Shown: one piece after another, positions 51,990-62,219 of the stretch
Position numbering within the stretch: position 1 is the stretch's first letter
Layout of the letters: every line of letters starts with the position of its first letter
NCBI RefSeq assembly: GCF_022843985.1
Contig: NZ_JALHMP010000013.1
Location: forward strand, 1-64,000
Source of the DNA: Phreatobacter sp.
GTDB lineage: Bacteria; Pseudomonadota; Alphaproteobacteria; Rhizobiales; Phreatobacteraceae
Length of the DNA: 64,000 bases
Direction: 5' to 3'
Made by a program: the position numbers and the translations under genes
The notes under the pieces: generated by a model
Databases searched by the model: none
Seen by the model: only the letters and a program-made list of their open reading frames with translations
What the model was told of the DNA's origin: nothing

Positions 51990-52757
51990 TCAGACGGAGG
52001 CCGTCAGGCCGCCATCGACGAAGAGCACATGGCCGGTAACATAGTCCGAAGCCGGCGCGGCGAGGAACACGCAGGCGCCCTGCAGTTCCTCCACATTGCC
52101 CCAGCGGCCGAGCGGCGTGCGGCCCTCGAGCCAGGTCGAGAAGGCCTGGTCCTTCACCAGCGCATCGGTCAGCTCGGTCTTGAAATAGCCGGGCGCGATG
52201 CCGTTGGAGCGGATGCCCCGGCGGCCCCATTCCACCGCCATTTGCCGCGTCATCATCTTCACTGCGCCCTTGGAGGCGGTGTAGGGGGCGATGGAGGGGC
52301 GGCCAAGCTCGCTCATCACCGAACAGGTGTTGATGATCTTGCCGTAGCCACGCGGCAGCATGTGACGGGCTACCGCCTTGGAGACGTAGAAGACGCTGTC
52401 GATGTTCGTCGCCATGACGCGGCGCCAGGCATCCTCCGGGAAATCCTCCAGCGGATGGCGGATGGTCATGCCGGCATTGTTCACCAGGATGCCGATCGGG
52501 CCGATATCCTTCTCGATCGCGTCGACCCCTGCCTTCACCGCGGCGGGATCAGTGACGTCGAAGGCGCAAGCGCTGACCTTGTAGCCTTTCGCCTTGAGCG
52601 CCGCCTCGGCACCGGCGAGCTTGGCCTTGTCGCGGCCGTTGAGGACGATCTCGCAGCCCGCATCGGCGAGGCCCGCCGCATAGGCCAGGCCGATGCCGCT
52701 GCCGGATCCGGTGATGAGGGCGCGGCGGCCGGTGAGGTCGAAGGTTTTCAGGGTCAT
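51990..52757 (-). CDS. SDR oxidoreductase, gluconate 5-dehydrogenase-like
   Basis: A 255-residue classical SDR. The cofactor motif is TGSGSGIGLAYAAGLADAG (about 15-33), NNAG lies near residue 92, the catalytic YTASK near 159 and DVLFVDGG-type C-terminal HVLFVDGGLTASV. MTIRHPLEDFPEDAWRRVMATNIDSVFYVSK is a block typical of gluconate 5-dehydrogenase / 2-deoxy-gluconate-type SDRs. The ATG at 52757 is used; the longer frame to 52823 adds a basic, unlikely leader. Confidence 0.88.
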   Translation of the reverse strand: MTLKTFDLTGRRALITGSGSGIGLAYAAGLADAGCEIVLNGRDKAKLAGAEAALKAKGYKVSACAFDVTDPAAVKAGVDAIEKDIGPIGILVNNAGMTIRHPLEDFPEDAWRRVMATNIDSVFYVSKAVARHMLPRGYGKIINTCSVMSELGRPSIAPYTASKGAVKMMTRQMAVEWGRRGIRSNGIAPGYFKTELTDALVKDQAFSTWLEGRTPLGRWGNVEELQGACVFLAAPASDYVTGHVLFVDGGLTASV

Positions 52758-52851
52758 GGGGGTGGCCTCTTGGCGTTTCCTCGGTCGGGCGAGGAGCAAA
52801 GGCCAAGGGCGATGCCGATGCAAGGGCCGCCTGCGACTTGTATGGTAGTTT

Positions 52852-54309
52852 TTACTCGGTGACGATCTTGACGAGTTCGCCGCCGCGCGGCTGTTCGCCG
52901 TCGCCGAGGCCGTTGAGCACGCGGAAACGCTCGTCGGCCCGGTCGGGCACCTGCATGCGGCGGGCGAAGGTCAGCACGGTGTCGCCCTCGCCGGCGCGCA
53001 GGGTCTTGACGCGGGCGGGCTTCACCGCGGCTTCGGCGCTGGTCAGCCGGCGGAAGCTTTCCATCGAGGCGCGGAAACTGCCGTCCACCTCGCCGTTCAG
53101 CTCCCGCGCCGCATAGATGATGCGATAGACCTCGCTGCCGAACCGCACCACGAAGATCCTGAACGACCAGTCACTGCCGCGGGCGACGGCCGTGGCCGCC
53201 TGGAAGCCGTTGATCGTCACCGCCTCCACCGTCTCCGGGGCGAGGCCGTCGATCCAGCCGGACGCGAGATAGGAGGTCAACGCCTGGTTGGCCTGCACCC
53301 TGACGACATCGAGGCGAATCGCCATCTCGTTCGGGCCGAGGCCGGTGACGGCCTGGCGGGAATTCTCCAGCGTGAAGCCCTCCGGCGCCGTGACGGTGAA
53401 GCCGAGGCGCGGATGGATGAAGCTGCGGCCGCGCACGACGCCCTGGCGCGGATCCTCGCCGAAGGTGATGCCGTCGATGGCGCGCAGATAGCGCTCACGG
53501 TCGCGCGGGCGGCCGTCGGGCGCCATGTGCTGACGGGCCGCGAGTACGGCCTGGCGGATGCGCTCGGGCGTCGAGGGATGAGAGGCGAGGAAGTCCGGTC
53601 CGCCACCGGTGGCCTGGGACGGCGAGCGCAGCGCCGCATAGCGGTCCATGGTCTCGAGAAAGCGCGAGGCGCCGTAGGGGTCGAAGCCGGCCTTGGCGAT
53701 CAGGGCGACGCCGATCGCGTCGGCCTCCAGTTCCTGGGTCCGCGAGAAATTGGCGAGCGACACCCGCGCCGCCTCGCGCCGGGCTTCCGCGCCCGCCATG
53801 TCGTTGAGAAGCCGGGCCCGCATCACCGCGACGAGTTCGTTGGTGCGGACCTGGTCCTCGCGCTGGTTGGCGTGGCGGGCCGACACATGCGCCATCTCGT
53901 GGCCGAGCACGGCGGCGAATTCGCTCATGTCATTGATCAGCGCCAGCATGCCGCGGGTGATGTAGAGATGGCCGGAGGGCAGCGCGAAGGCGTTGATCGT
54001 CGGCGAATTGAGGATGGTCAGACGGTAGCGCTGGTCTGGCCGGTCGGAGGCGGCGCCGAGACGGTCGAGCACCTCGGTCGCCAGCCGCTCGATACCCGGC
54101 GCGCTGTATTCGCCGCCGAAGGCCGCGAGGATGCGTCCGTGGTCGCGGGTCGTCAGCGGCGGCAGGCGCGTTTCGGTCGGAACCGGCTCGGGCAGCGGCG
54201 ACGTGGCGTCGGGGGCGGTGGCGCAGCCCGCTAGAAACAGGGCGAGCGCCAGCATCGCCGTCTGCGGCGACTGCCAATGCACTTTCGCTGCTCCGTCGAA
54301 CCGAAACAC
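52852..54309 (-). CDS. M48-family metalloprotease lipoprotein (BepA-like)
   Basis: A 485-residue envelope protein. An N-terminal lipobox LAGC around Cys29 gives lipid anchoring. The zinc motif is HEMAH in AVLGHEMAHVSARHAN (about 136-150), and the third ligand Glu is in SRTQELEADAIGVALIAKAGFD (about 190). A C-terminal part (about 330-485) ends in a LysM-like segment (VKTLRAGEGDTVLTFARRMQV). M48 lipoproteins of this type act on misfolded outer-membrane proteins in the periplasm. The SNase-like gene lies 9 bases upstream on the same strand. Confidence 0.9.
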   Translation of the reverse strand: MFRFDGAAKVHWQSPQTAMLALALFLAGCATAPDATSPLPEPVPTETRLPPLTTRDHGRILAAFGGEYSAPGIERLATEVLDRLGAASDRPDQRYRLTILNSPTINAFALPSGHLYITRGMLALINDMSEFAAVLGHEMAHVSARHANQREDQVRTNELVAVMRARLLNDMAGAEARREAARVSLANFSRTQELEADAIGVALIAKAGFDPYGASRFLETMDRYAALRSPSQATGGGPDFLASHPSTPERIRQAVLAARQHMAPDGRPRDRERYLRAIDGITFGEDPRQGVVRGRSFIHPRLGFTVTAPEGFTLENSRQAVTGLGPNEMAIRLDVVRVQANQALTSYLASGWIDGLAPETVEAVTINGFQAATAVARGSDWSFRIFVVRFGSEVYRIIYAARELNGEVDGSFRASMESFRRLTSAEAAVKPARVKTLRAGEGDTVLTFARRMQVPDRADERFRVLNGLGDGEQPRGGELVKIVTE

Positions 54310-54318
54310 GGTCCTGGG

Positions 54319-55056
54319 CTACCTTGCACCCCGGGCGGGCGCCTCTGCGATGGTGACCGCCTCCGGCATCGCCGCCGCGATGAAGGGACCGCGCCGGATC
54401 GTGACGACCCCGCGCACCCGCAGCATGTGCCCACGGATTGCGGCAGGTTCAAGCCCGAATTCCCGAAAGGCGGGCATGTCGCGCTCATGGATCGTCACCG
54501 TCAGCGCTCCCGCGCGCGGGGCTCCGAAATTGATGTAGGTGATGCGATTGACGGTGCGGACGCTGCGGACTCGGCCCGTCGCGACGACGAAGCGACCCTC
54601 GGCGGCCGTGAGCGCTTCGGCATCGTTTGTATCAAGAAGAACGGACCGGGACGTGGCCCAGATGCCACGCCGGGCGGATACCGCCTCCGTCTCCGCGGCC
54701 TCGAGCAGCCGCCAGCAGTCGCGGGGAACGAGGCGTGTCAGGGTCAGGCGCGCCGCGCCGTCGCGGAGCATCTCGGCCTCGATCGGTCCGGACGCGCCGA
54801 GCGCCAGGACGGGGAGGCGCTCGTGCCGATCGGCCGGTCCGAGGATGGCGATCCGGGCCACCGCCGCCGCCGGTACCGCAGCCTCGCCGGCGAGCGCCAC
54901 GAGGCGGATCCGGCGGCCGTCGGGGGCGGCGAGGGTGAGGGGGCGGTCGGCGCGCAGGCCGGCGACGGGCTCGACCCGTTCGGGTGCGCAGGCGAGGGCG
55001 GTCGAGGCGGCACAGGAGAGGGCCACCGCCAGCCAGGCGGGCGCCCTCCCCATCAT
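54319..55056 (-). CDS. SNase-like (thermonuclease-fold) protein, probably inactive
   Basis: A 245-residue exported protein (signal 1-22, TALACAPE). The body looks like a staphylococcal-nuclease fold: LTLAAPDGRRIRLVALAGEAAV, IEAEMLRDGAARLTLTRLVPRDCWRLLEAAETEAVSARRGIWA is the characteristic C-terminal helix pattern. The catalytic motif R-L-x-G-I-D-x-P-E of active enzymes is replaced by RLVALAGEAAVPAA, so calcium and phosphodiester residues are missing. The last 90 residues form an OB-like domain (VVATGRVRSVRTVNRITYINFG). It is probably in an operon with the M48 gene. Confidence 0.7.
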   Translation of the reverse strand: MMGRAPAWLAVALSCAASTALACAPERVEPVAGLRADRPLTLAAPDGRRIRLVALAGEAAVPAAAVARIAILGPADRHERLPVLALGASGPIEAEMLRDGAARLTLTRLVPRDCWRLLEAAETEAVSARRGIWATSRSVLLDTNDAEALTAAEGRFVVATGRVRSVRTVNRITYINFGAPRAGALTVTIHERDMPAFREFGLEPAAIRGHMLRVRGVVTIRRGPFIAAAMPEAVTIAEAPARGAR

Positions 55057-55084
55057 CAGGCCCGTCCAGCCCTGTCGGGCATCA

Positions 55085-57034
<1,950 letters not shown>

Positions 57035-57294
57035 GCGGGTCCCCTCTCGATGGCGGCCGCCCGCAATGCGGGCCGGGCGGCGACGTTTCCTGGCGCGGGC
57101 AGCCTGTTGTGGCCGGCTGTCTCGCAAATTTCGCCGAGACCATACGTCGGCAGCCGGCGACGGCTCAAGCCGGACCGGTCTCACACTTTGGTCGCCCGCA
57201 GGGCTCGGCGCCAGGGCTGGCGCTTCGGCCGAATTGACCCGGTGGCCGGCCCCGCCGAATGTGAGGCCGTCCCCGCCTGCTGATTGGACTGCGC

Positions 57295-58464
57295 ATGACC
57301 GCTGCTCTCGACACGATTCTCAGCCAGGCGACCGCGGCGGGCGAGGTCCCCGGCGTCGTCGCCATGGTGGCGAACCGCGACGGCGTGATCTACCAGGGCG
57401 GCTTCGGCACCCGCCGCCTCGGTGCCGACGCGCCGATGACGCCGGACACCGTCACCTGGATCGCCTCGATGACCAAGGCGGTGACCACGGCAGCTCTCCT
57501 GCAGCTGGTCGAAGCCGGCCAGGTCGCGCTCGACGCCCCTGCCGCGACCTATGCGCCGGACATCGGTGACGTGCAGCTTCTCCATGATTTCGACGCCGAA
57601 GGCCGGCCGCTGACGCGTAACGCCGCCCGGCCGGTGACGGTCCGTCACCTCCTGACCCACACGGCCGGCTACACCTACGACTTCGCCTCGTCGGCGCTGC
57701 GCAAATTTATGAAGGCCACGGGCCTGCCGTCGACCAATACGGGCAGGCTTGCCGCTCTTGGCGCACCGTTGGTCGGCGAGCCCGGCGAGGCCTTCATCTA
57801 CGGCATTTCAACCGACTGGGCCGGCCGCATCGTCGAAATGGTGACCGGGAAACCGCTGGAAGCGGTGTTCCGCGAACGGATCTTCGCCCCCCTGGGCATG
57901 GCGGATTCGATGTTTCGCCTCGGCCCCGACCAGATGGCGCGCCGCGCCACGGTCCACGGTGTCGCCGCGGACGGCACCTATGTGCCGACCGACATGGTCG
58001 TCGTGCAGGACCCCGAATTCGTCTCCGGCGGCGGCGGGCTCTATGCCACGGCCGGGGACTATCTCACCTTCCTGCGCATGATCCTGGCCGGCGGCACGCT
58101 GGAGGGCTCCCGCATCCTGTCACCGGACAGCCTTGCCGGGCTGATGACGGACCAGATCCCGTCTCTCAGCGTCCCGGCCCTCGGCCTGATGTCGCCGATG
58201 GGGCCGCGCAGCGCCGATTTCTTCGGCGGCCAGCCCACCGGCTGGACCCTCGGCTTCCAGCAGAACCGCCTGCCGACGGCCGAGGGCCGGTCGGCCGGAT
58301 CGCTGTCCTGGGCGGGATTTGCCAATACCTTCTACTGGGTCGATCCGCGCCAGGGCCTCGCCGGGGTGTTTCTCACCCAGATCGTGCCCTTCTTCGACCC
58401 GCGGGCGATCACGCTGTTCCGCGCCTTCGAAACGGAGGTCTACCGGACGCTGGCCTCGCCGTGA
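57295..58464 (+). CDS. Serine hydrolase, class C beta-lactamase/EstB-like family
   Basis: A 389-residue protein. The SxxK motif is SMTKA (about Ser60-Lys63, in [15 protein letters not shown]) and the Tyr motif is YGIS (about 166). HTAGYTYDF and the block [20 protein letters not shown] fit the AmpC/EstB fold. No signal peptide is seen, so it is more likely a cytoplasmic esterase than a beta-lactamase. It is divergent from acsA. Confidence 0.88.
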   Translation: MTAALDTILSQATAAGEVPGVVAMVANRDGVIYQGGFGTRRLGADAPMTPDTVTWIASMTKAVTTAALLQLVEAGQVALDAPAATYAPDIGDVQLLHDFDAEGRPLTRNAARPVTVRHLLTHTAGYTYDFASSALRKFMKATGLPSTNTGRLAALGAPLVGEPGEAFIYGISTDWAGRIVEMVTGKPLEAVFRERIFAPLGMADSMFRLGPDQMARRATVHGVAADGTYVPTDMVVVQDPEFVSGGGGLYATAGDYLTFLRMILAGGTLEGSRILSPDSLAGLMTDQIPSLSVPALGLMSPMGPRSADFFGGQPTGWTLGFQQNRLPTAEGRSAGSLSWAGFANTFYWVDPRQGLAGVFLTQIVPFFDPRAITLFRAFETEVYRTLASP

Positions 58465-58569
58465 GCCCAACGCCCTGCCGTCAAATCAGCAAGGCGCCGC
58501 CGCGATTCCGCCCGGCCCGGCTGCCATGTAGCATTGGCGTTTTCCCCGCCGCCTGCTGATTCGGGACCG

Positions 58570-59895
58570 ATGCTGTCCAGGCACCTCCTTCTTGCCGCCG
58601 CCCTCACCCTCGCTCCGGCTGTGCCAGCTCTCGCCGAGTCCGTGACGCCGGCCGAGCGGGCGGATGCCGAGCGCCGCGAGCGCCAGCGTGAACTCGATGC
58701 GATCCGGGCGGACATTGCGCGCAACCAGGCCGAGCGGGCGCGCGTCGAGGCCGAGGTCACCGCCCTGCGCAACGACCGGGCGGCGCTGGTGCGCTCCAGC
58801 ATCGACACCGCGGCCCGGGTCCGCACCGGCGAGGTGCGCATGGCCGCCATCGAGGACAATCTCGTCGTCCTCGACGCACGCCAGCTCACGGTGCGCCAGT
58901 CGCTCTACGACCGGCGACAGCTGATCGCCGAGGTTCTCGCTTCCCTCCAGCGCATGGGGCGCCGTCCGCCGCCCGCCATGCTGGTGGGCCCGGACGATGT
59001 GCTGAAGAGCGTGCGCACTGCCATGCTGCTCGGCACGCTGGTACCGGACATGCGCGAGGCCGTGACGGTGCTGGCGCGCGATCTCGAGGAACTGTCGACA
59101 CTGCGCAGCCGCATCGCCACCGAGCGCGACCACCTGGGCCGCGAGGCGGTGACGCTGCGCGAGGAACGCGTCCGCCTCGACGCCCTCGCCGAGGCGCGCC
59201 GAGGCCAGGTCGCCTCCGGCGAACAGTCGCTGCAGGCGGAACGGGCACGCGCGGCGACCCTCGCCCGCCAGGCCGCCGATCTCGAACATTTGATAGGCCG
59301 GATGGAGACGGAGATCGCCGCCGCGCACCGTGCCGCGGACGCGGCCCGCACCACCACGGTCGCCCGCGGCCCCGCCGTTCTCGACCGGCGCCAGCAGATG
59401 GCAGCGCTGCAGAATGCGGCGCGGATGACCCCCGCCATGCCCTTCGAACAGGCCAAGGGTGCCCTGTCCCTGCCGGTTCTGGGTGTCAGACTGCGTGAAT
59501 TCGGTGATCCCGACGGTCTCGGCGGCGCCGAACGTGGCCTGTCGATGGCGACGCGGCCGGGGGCCTCGGTTACCGCGCCCGCCGACGGATGGGTCGTCTA
59601 TTCCGGTCCGTTCAGGACCTATGGGCAACTCTTGATCCTGAACGCCGGCGGCGGGTATCATCTGGTCCTTGCCGGTATGGACAGGATCACGGTCGATCTT
59701 GGACAATTCGTTCTGGCGGGGGAGCCGGTCGGTGTGATGGGCCACGCCCCGCCGCCAGCCTCCGCGGTGACAACGGGCTCCTCCCAGCCCGTTCTCTATG
59801 TTGAGTTCCGGAAAGACGGGTCGAGTGTCGACCCAACGCCCTGGTGGACCACAAGGACACCGGGCGTGCAGGCCACTGAAAGGGTTCGCGGATGA
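58570..59895 (+). CDS. EnvC-like murein hydrolase activator
   Basis: A 441-residue periplasmic protein with a signal peptide (1-22, PALAES). A long coiled coil (about 25-130 and 170-270) is rich in Arg/Glu/Ala heptads. The C-terminal LytM-like domain (about 330-425) lacks the zinc ligands: the usual HxH-type region reads PVLYVEFRKDG and the GxxxxGYHLVL replaces the HH pair. That is the state of EnvC, which activates amidases instead of cutting peptidoglycan. The ATG at 58570 follows the frame opening at 58534. The stop overlaps ctpA (ATGA). Confidence 0.88.
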   Translation: MLSRHLLLAAALTLAPAVPALAESVTPAERADAERRERQRELDAIRADIARNQAERARVEAEVTALRNDRAALVRSSIDTAARVRTGEVRMAAIEDNLVVLDARQLTVRQSLYDRRQLIAEVLASLQRMGRRPPPAMLVGPDDVLKSVRTAMLLGTLVPDMREAVTVLARDLEELSTLRSRIATERDHLGREAVTLREERVRLDALAEARRGQVASGEQSLQAERARAATLARQAADLEHLIGRMETEIAAAHRAADAARTTTVARGPAVLDRRQQMAALQNAARMTPAMPFEQAKGALSLPVLGVRLREFGDPDGLGGAERGLSMATRPGASVTAPADGWVVYSGPFRTYGQLLILNAGGGYHLVLAGMDRITVDLGQFVLAGEPVGVMGHAPPPASAVTTGSSQPVLYVEFRKDGSSVDPTPWWTTRTPGVQATERVRG

Positions 59896-61274
59896 TGCGC
59901 AGAGCTTCGATCCTCCTCGCCGGCGCCGCCATGGGCGCGCTGGCCACCGTCGCGGTCACGCAGCCCCGGGCGATCCTCGGGATGACCGCCAATGCCGCGG
60001 CCTCCGACACCTATCGGCACATCAACCTGTTCGGCGACATCTTCGAGCGCGTGCGCACCGACTATGTGGAGAAGCCGGACGACGCCAAGCTGATCGAAAC
60101 GGCGATCAACGGCATGCTGACCGGGCTGGATCCGCATTCGAGCTTCATGGACGCCCGCAACTTCCGCGACATGCAGGTCCAGACGCGTGGCGAGTTCGGC
60201 GGCCTCGGCATCGAGGTGACGCAGGAAGACGGCCTGATCAAAGTCGTCTCGCCGATCGACGACACGCCGGCCTCCAAGGCGGGAATTCTGGCCAACGACA
60301 TCATCACCCATATCGACAACGAGCCGATCCAGGGCCTGACCCTGCAGCAGGCGGTGGAGAAGATGCGCGGCCCGGTGGGCTCGAAGATCACCATCCGCGT
60401 CACCCGCACCGGCGCCCAGCCGCGCGATATCGAGATCACCCGCGACCGCATCGTCATCCGCGCCGTGCGCCACCAGGTGATCGGCGACGATGTCGGCTAT
60501 GTCCGCATCACCCAGTTCAACGAGCAGACGACAGAAAACCTGCGCCGGGCGATCGAGGACATCAAGGCCAAGGTGCCTGCCGACAAGCTGCGCGGCTATA
60601 TCCTCGACATGCGCAACAATCCCGGCGGCCTGCTTGACCAGTCCGTGTCCGTCTCCGACGCCTTCATGGAGCGCGGCGAGATCGTCTCGACCCGTGGCCG
60701 CAATGCCGAGGAGACCCAGCGCTGGAACGCCCGCGCCGGTGATCTGACCGCCGGCAAGCCGATCATCGTGCTGATCAATGGCGGCTCCGCCTCCGCCTCC
60801 GAAATCGTGGCCGGCGCGCTGCAGGATCACAAGCGGGCCGCTGTGCTCGGGACGCGCTCCTTCGGCAAGGGATCGGTGCAGACCATCATCCCGCTCGGCA
60901 GCCAGGGCGCCCTCAGGCTGACGACCGCCCGCTACTACACGCCCTCCGGGCGCTCGATCCAGGCGCGCGGCATCGACCCCGACATCGTGCTCGAGCAGCC
61001 GGTGCCGGAGGCGATGCGCGCCCGCCTGCAGGAAAACCGCGGCGAAGCGGGCCTGCGCGGCCATCTGCGCAACAATGCCGACGGCTCCGAGGAGCGGTCG
61101 GCCTCCTCGGTCTATGTGCCGCCGGACCAGAAGGACGACGCCCAGATCGGCCGTGCGCTGGAATTGCTGCGTGGCACCGCGACGGATCCGGCCTTCCCGC
61201 CAAGCCAGCGTGCGGCTGCGGCCCCGAGCCCGGGTGCGCCCGCCGCTCCCGCTCCGGCGACGCCAACCCGCTGA
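59892..61274 (+). CDS. ctpA: S41 carboxy-terminal processing protease (CtpA)
   Basis: A 460-residue periplasmic protease. After an N-terminal hydrophobic segment (about 8-25) comes a PDZ domain (about 95-180: GGLGIEVTQEDGLIKVVSPIDDTPASKAGILANDIITHID). The S41 catalytic part has Ser in NGGSASASEIVAGALQDH (about 298-315) and Lys in TRSFGKGSVQT (about 323-333). The last 80 residues are Pro/Ala-rich. It is coupled to the EnvC-like gene; both act on the cell envelope, a combination often kept in this order in alphaproteobacteria. Confidence 0.93.
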   Translation: MMRRASILLAGAAMGALATVAVTQPRAILGMTANAAASDTYRHINLFGDIFERVRTDYVEKPDDAKLIETAINGMLTGLDPHSSFMDARNFRDMQVQTRGEFGGLGIEVTQEDGLIKVVSPIDDTPASKAGILANDIITHIDNEPIQGLTLQQAVEKMRGPVGSKITIRVTRTGAQPRDIEITRDRIVIRAVRHQVIGDDVGYVRITQFNEQTTENLRRAIEDIKAKVPADKLRGYILDMRNNPGGLLDQSVSVSDAFMERGEIVSTRGRNAEETQRWNARAGDLTAGKPIIVLINGGSASASEIVAGALQDHKRAAVLGTRSFGKGSVQTIIPLGSQGALRLTTARYYTPSGRSIQARGIDPDIVLEQPVPEAMRARLQENRGEAGLRGHLRNNADGSEERSASSVYVPPDQKDDAQIGRALELLRGTATDPAFPPSQRAAAAPSPGAPAAPAPATPTR

Positions 61275-61300
61275 GGCCCGCCGGCCCCCTGCCCAGTCAG

Positions 61301-61330
61301 AACCCCGGCCTGCGTGCCGGGGTTTTTCTT
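61301..61330 (+). terminator. Rho-independent terminator after ctpA
   Basis: AACCCCGGC (61301-61309) pairs with GCCGGGGTT (61316-61324) around CTGCGT, followed by TTTCTT. It closes the envC-ctpA transcript. Confidence 0.9.
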
Positions 61331-61357
61331 GTCTCAAGACCCACCCAGGATCGCGTG

Positions 61358-62176
61358 ATGTCGTTGTGCTCCTCCCAGACCCGGATGTTCGCGGACGAGG
61401 TGCTCGCCGCCTATCGCACAGGCCGGCAGATCACTCCCCTGACGCGCCTCGAGCCGACCTTTGCGGTTGCCGACGGCGAGCGGGTTGGCCACGAGGTGGC
61501 GCGCCGCAGGGTCGCCGCCGGCGAGACGGTCATCGGGCGGAAGATCGGATTCACCAATCGGACGATCTGGGAGGAATACGGCGTCTACTCGCCGATCTGG
61601 GGGCCGGTCTACGACAAGACCTTCCACGACGTGGCCGGGCCGGCGCACGCCGCCATCGGCCATCTCGTCGAGCCGCGGATCGAGCCGGAGATCGTGCTCG
61701 GGTTCCGGGCGCCGGTGACGGCGCAGATGGATGAACGGGCGATCCTCGCCTGTGTCGGCTGGGTGGCCCACGGCTTCGAGATCGTCCAGTCGCTGTTTCC
61801 GGGCTGGGTGTTCCAGGGCGCCGATTGCCAGGCGGCCTTCGGCCTCCACGGCGCGCTCCACTGTGGTCCGCGCACGCCGGTCGAAGGCGATTCCGATGCC
61901 TGGATGGCGGCGCTGACCGGGTTTGCCGTAACCCTTTACCGGGATGGCGAGATGGTGGACCGCGGCATTGCCGCCAATGTCCTCGACGGGCCGCTTTCGG
62001 CAGTCCGGCATCTGGCTGGCGTGCTCGCCGCCGATCGCGAGGCCAGCCCTATCGCCGCGGGCGAGATCATCACCACGGGCACGGTGACGCGGGCCTTCCC
62101 GATCGCCGCGGGCGAGACATGGTCGACGCAGGTCGAGGGGATCGCCGTTCAGCCGATGCGGCTGAGCTTCGTGTGA
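61358..62176 (+). CDS. 2-keto-4-pentenoate hydratase / FAH-family protein
   Basis: A 272-residue FAH-superfamily protein of the MhpD type. GRKIGFTNRTIWEEYGVYSPIWGPVYD (about 65-92) and the acidic metal motif EPRIEPEIVLGF (about 106-117) fit 2-hydroxypenta-2,4-dienoate hydratases, which add water to 2-keto-4-pentenoate in meta-cleavage pathways. No other aromatic-degradation gene lies nearby, so a general hydratase role is likely. The ATG at 61358 has AGGA eight bases upstream; a GTG at 61355 is also in frame. Confidence 0.82.
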   Translation: MSLCSSQTRMFADEVLAAYRTGRQITPLTRLEPTFAVADGERVGHEVARRRVAAGETVIGRKIGFTNRTIWEEYGVYSPIWGPVYDKTFHDVAGPAHAAIGHLVEPRIEPEIVLGFRAPVTAQMDERAILACVGWVAHGFEIVQSLFPGWVFQGADCQAAFGLHGALHCGPRTPVEGDSDAWMAALTGFAVTLYRDGEMVDRGIAANVLDGPLSAVRHLAGVLAADREASPIAAGEIITTGTVTRAFPIAAGETWSTQVEGIAVQPMRLSFV

Positions 62177-62183
62177 TCGGCGA

Positions 62184-62213
62184 CGCCCGCACGGCGTGAG
62201 GGGAGTGCGGGCG
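62184..62213. repeat. 9-bp inverted repeat between convergent genes
   Basis: CGCCCGCAC (62184-62192) and GTGCGGGCG (62205-62213). There is no T-run on either side, so termination would be weak; it lies in the 43-base gap between the converging hydratase and ndvA genes. Confidence 0.45.
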
Positions 62214-62219
62214 CGGGGA

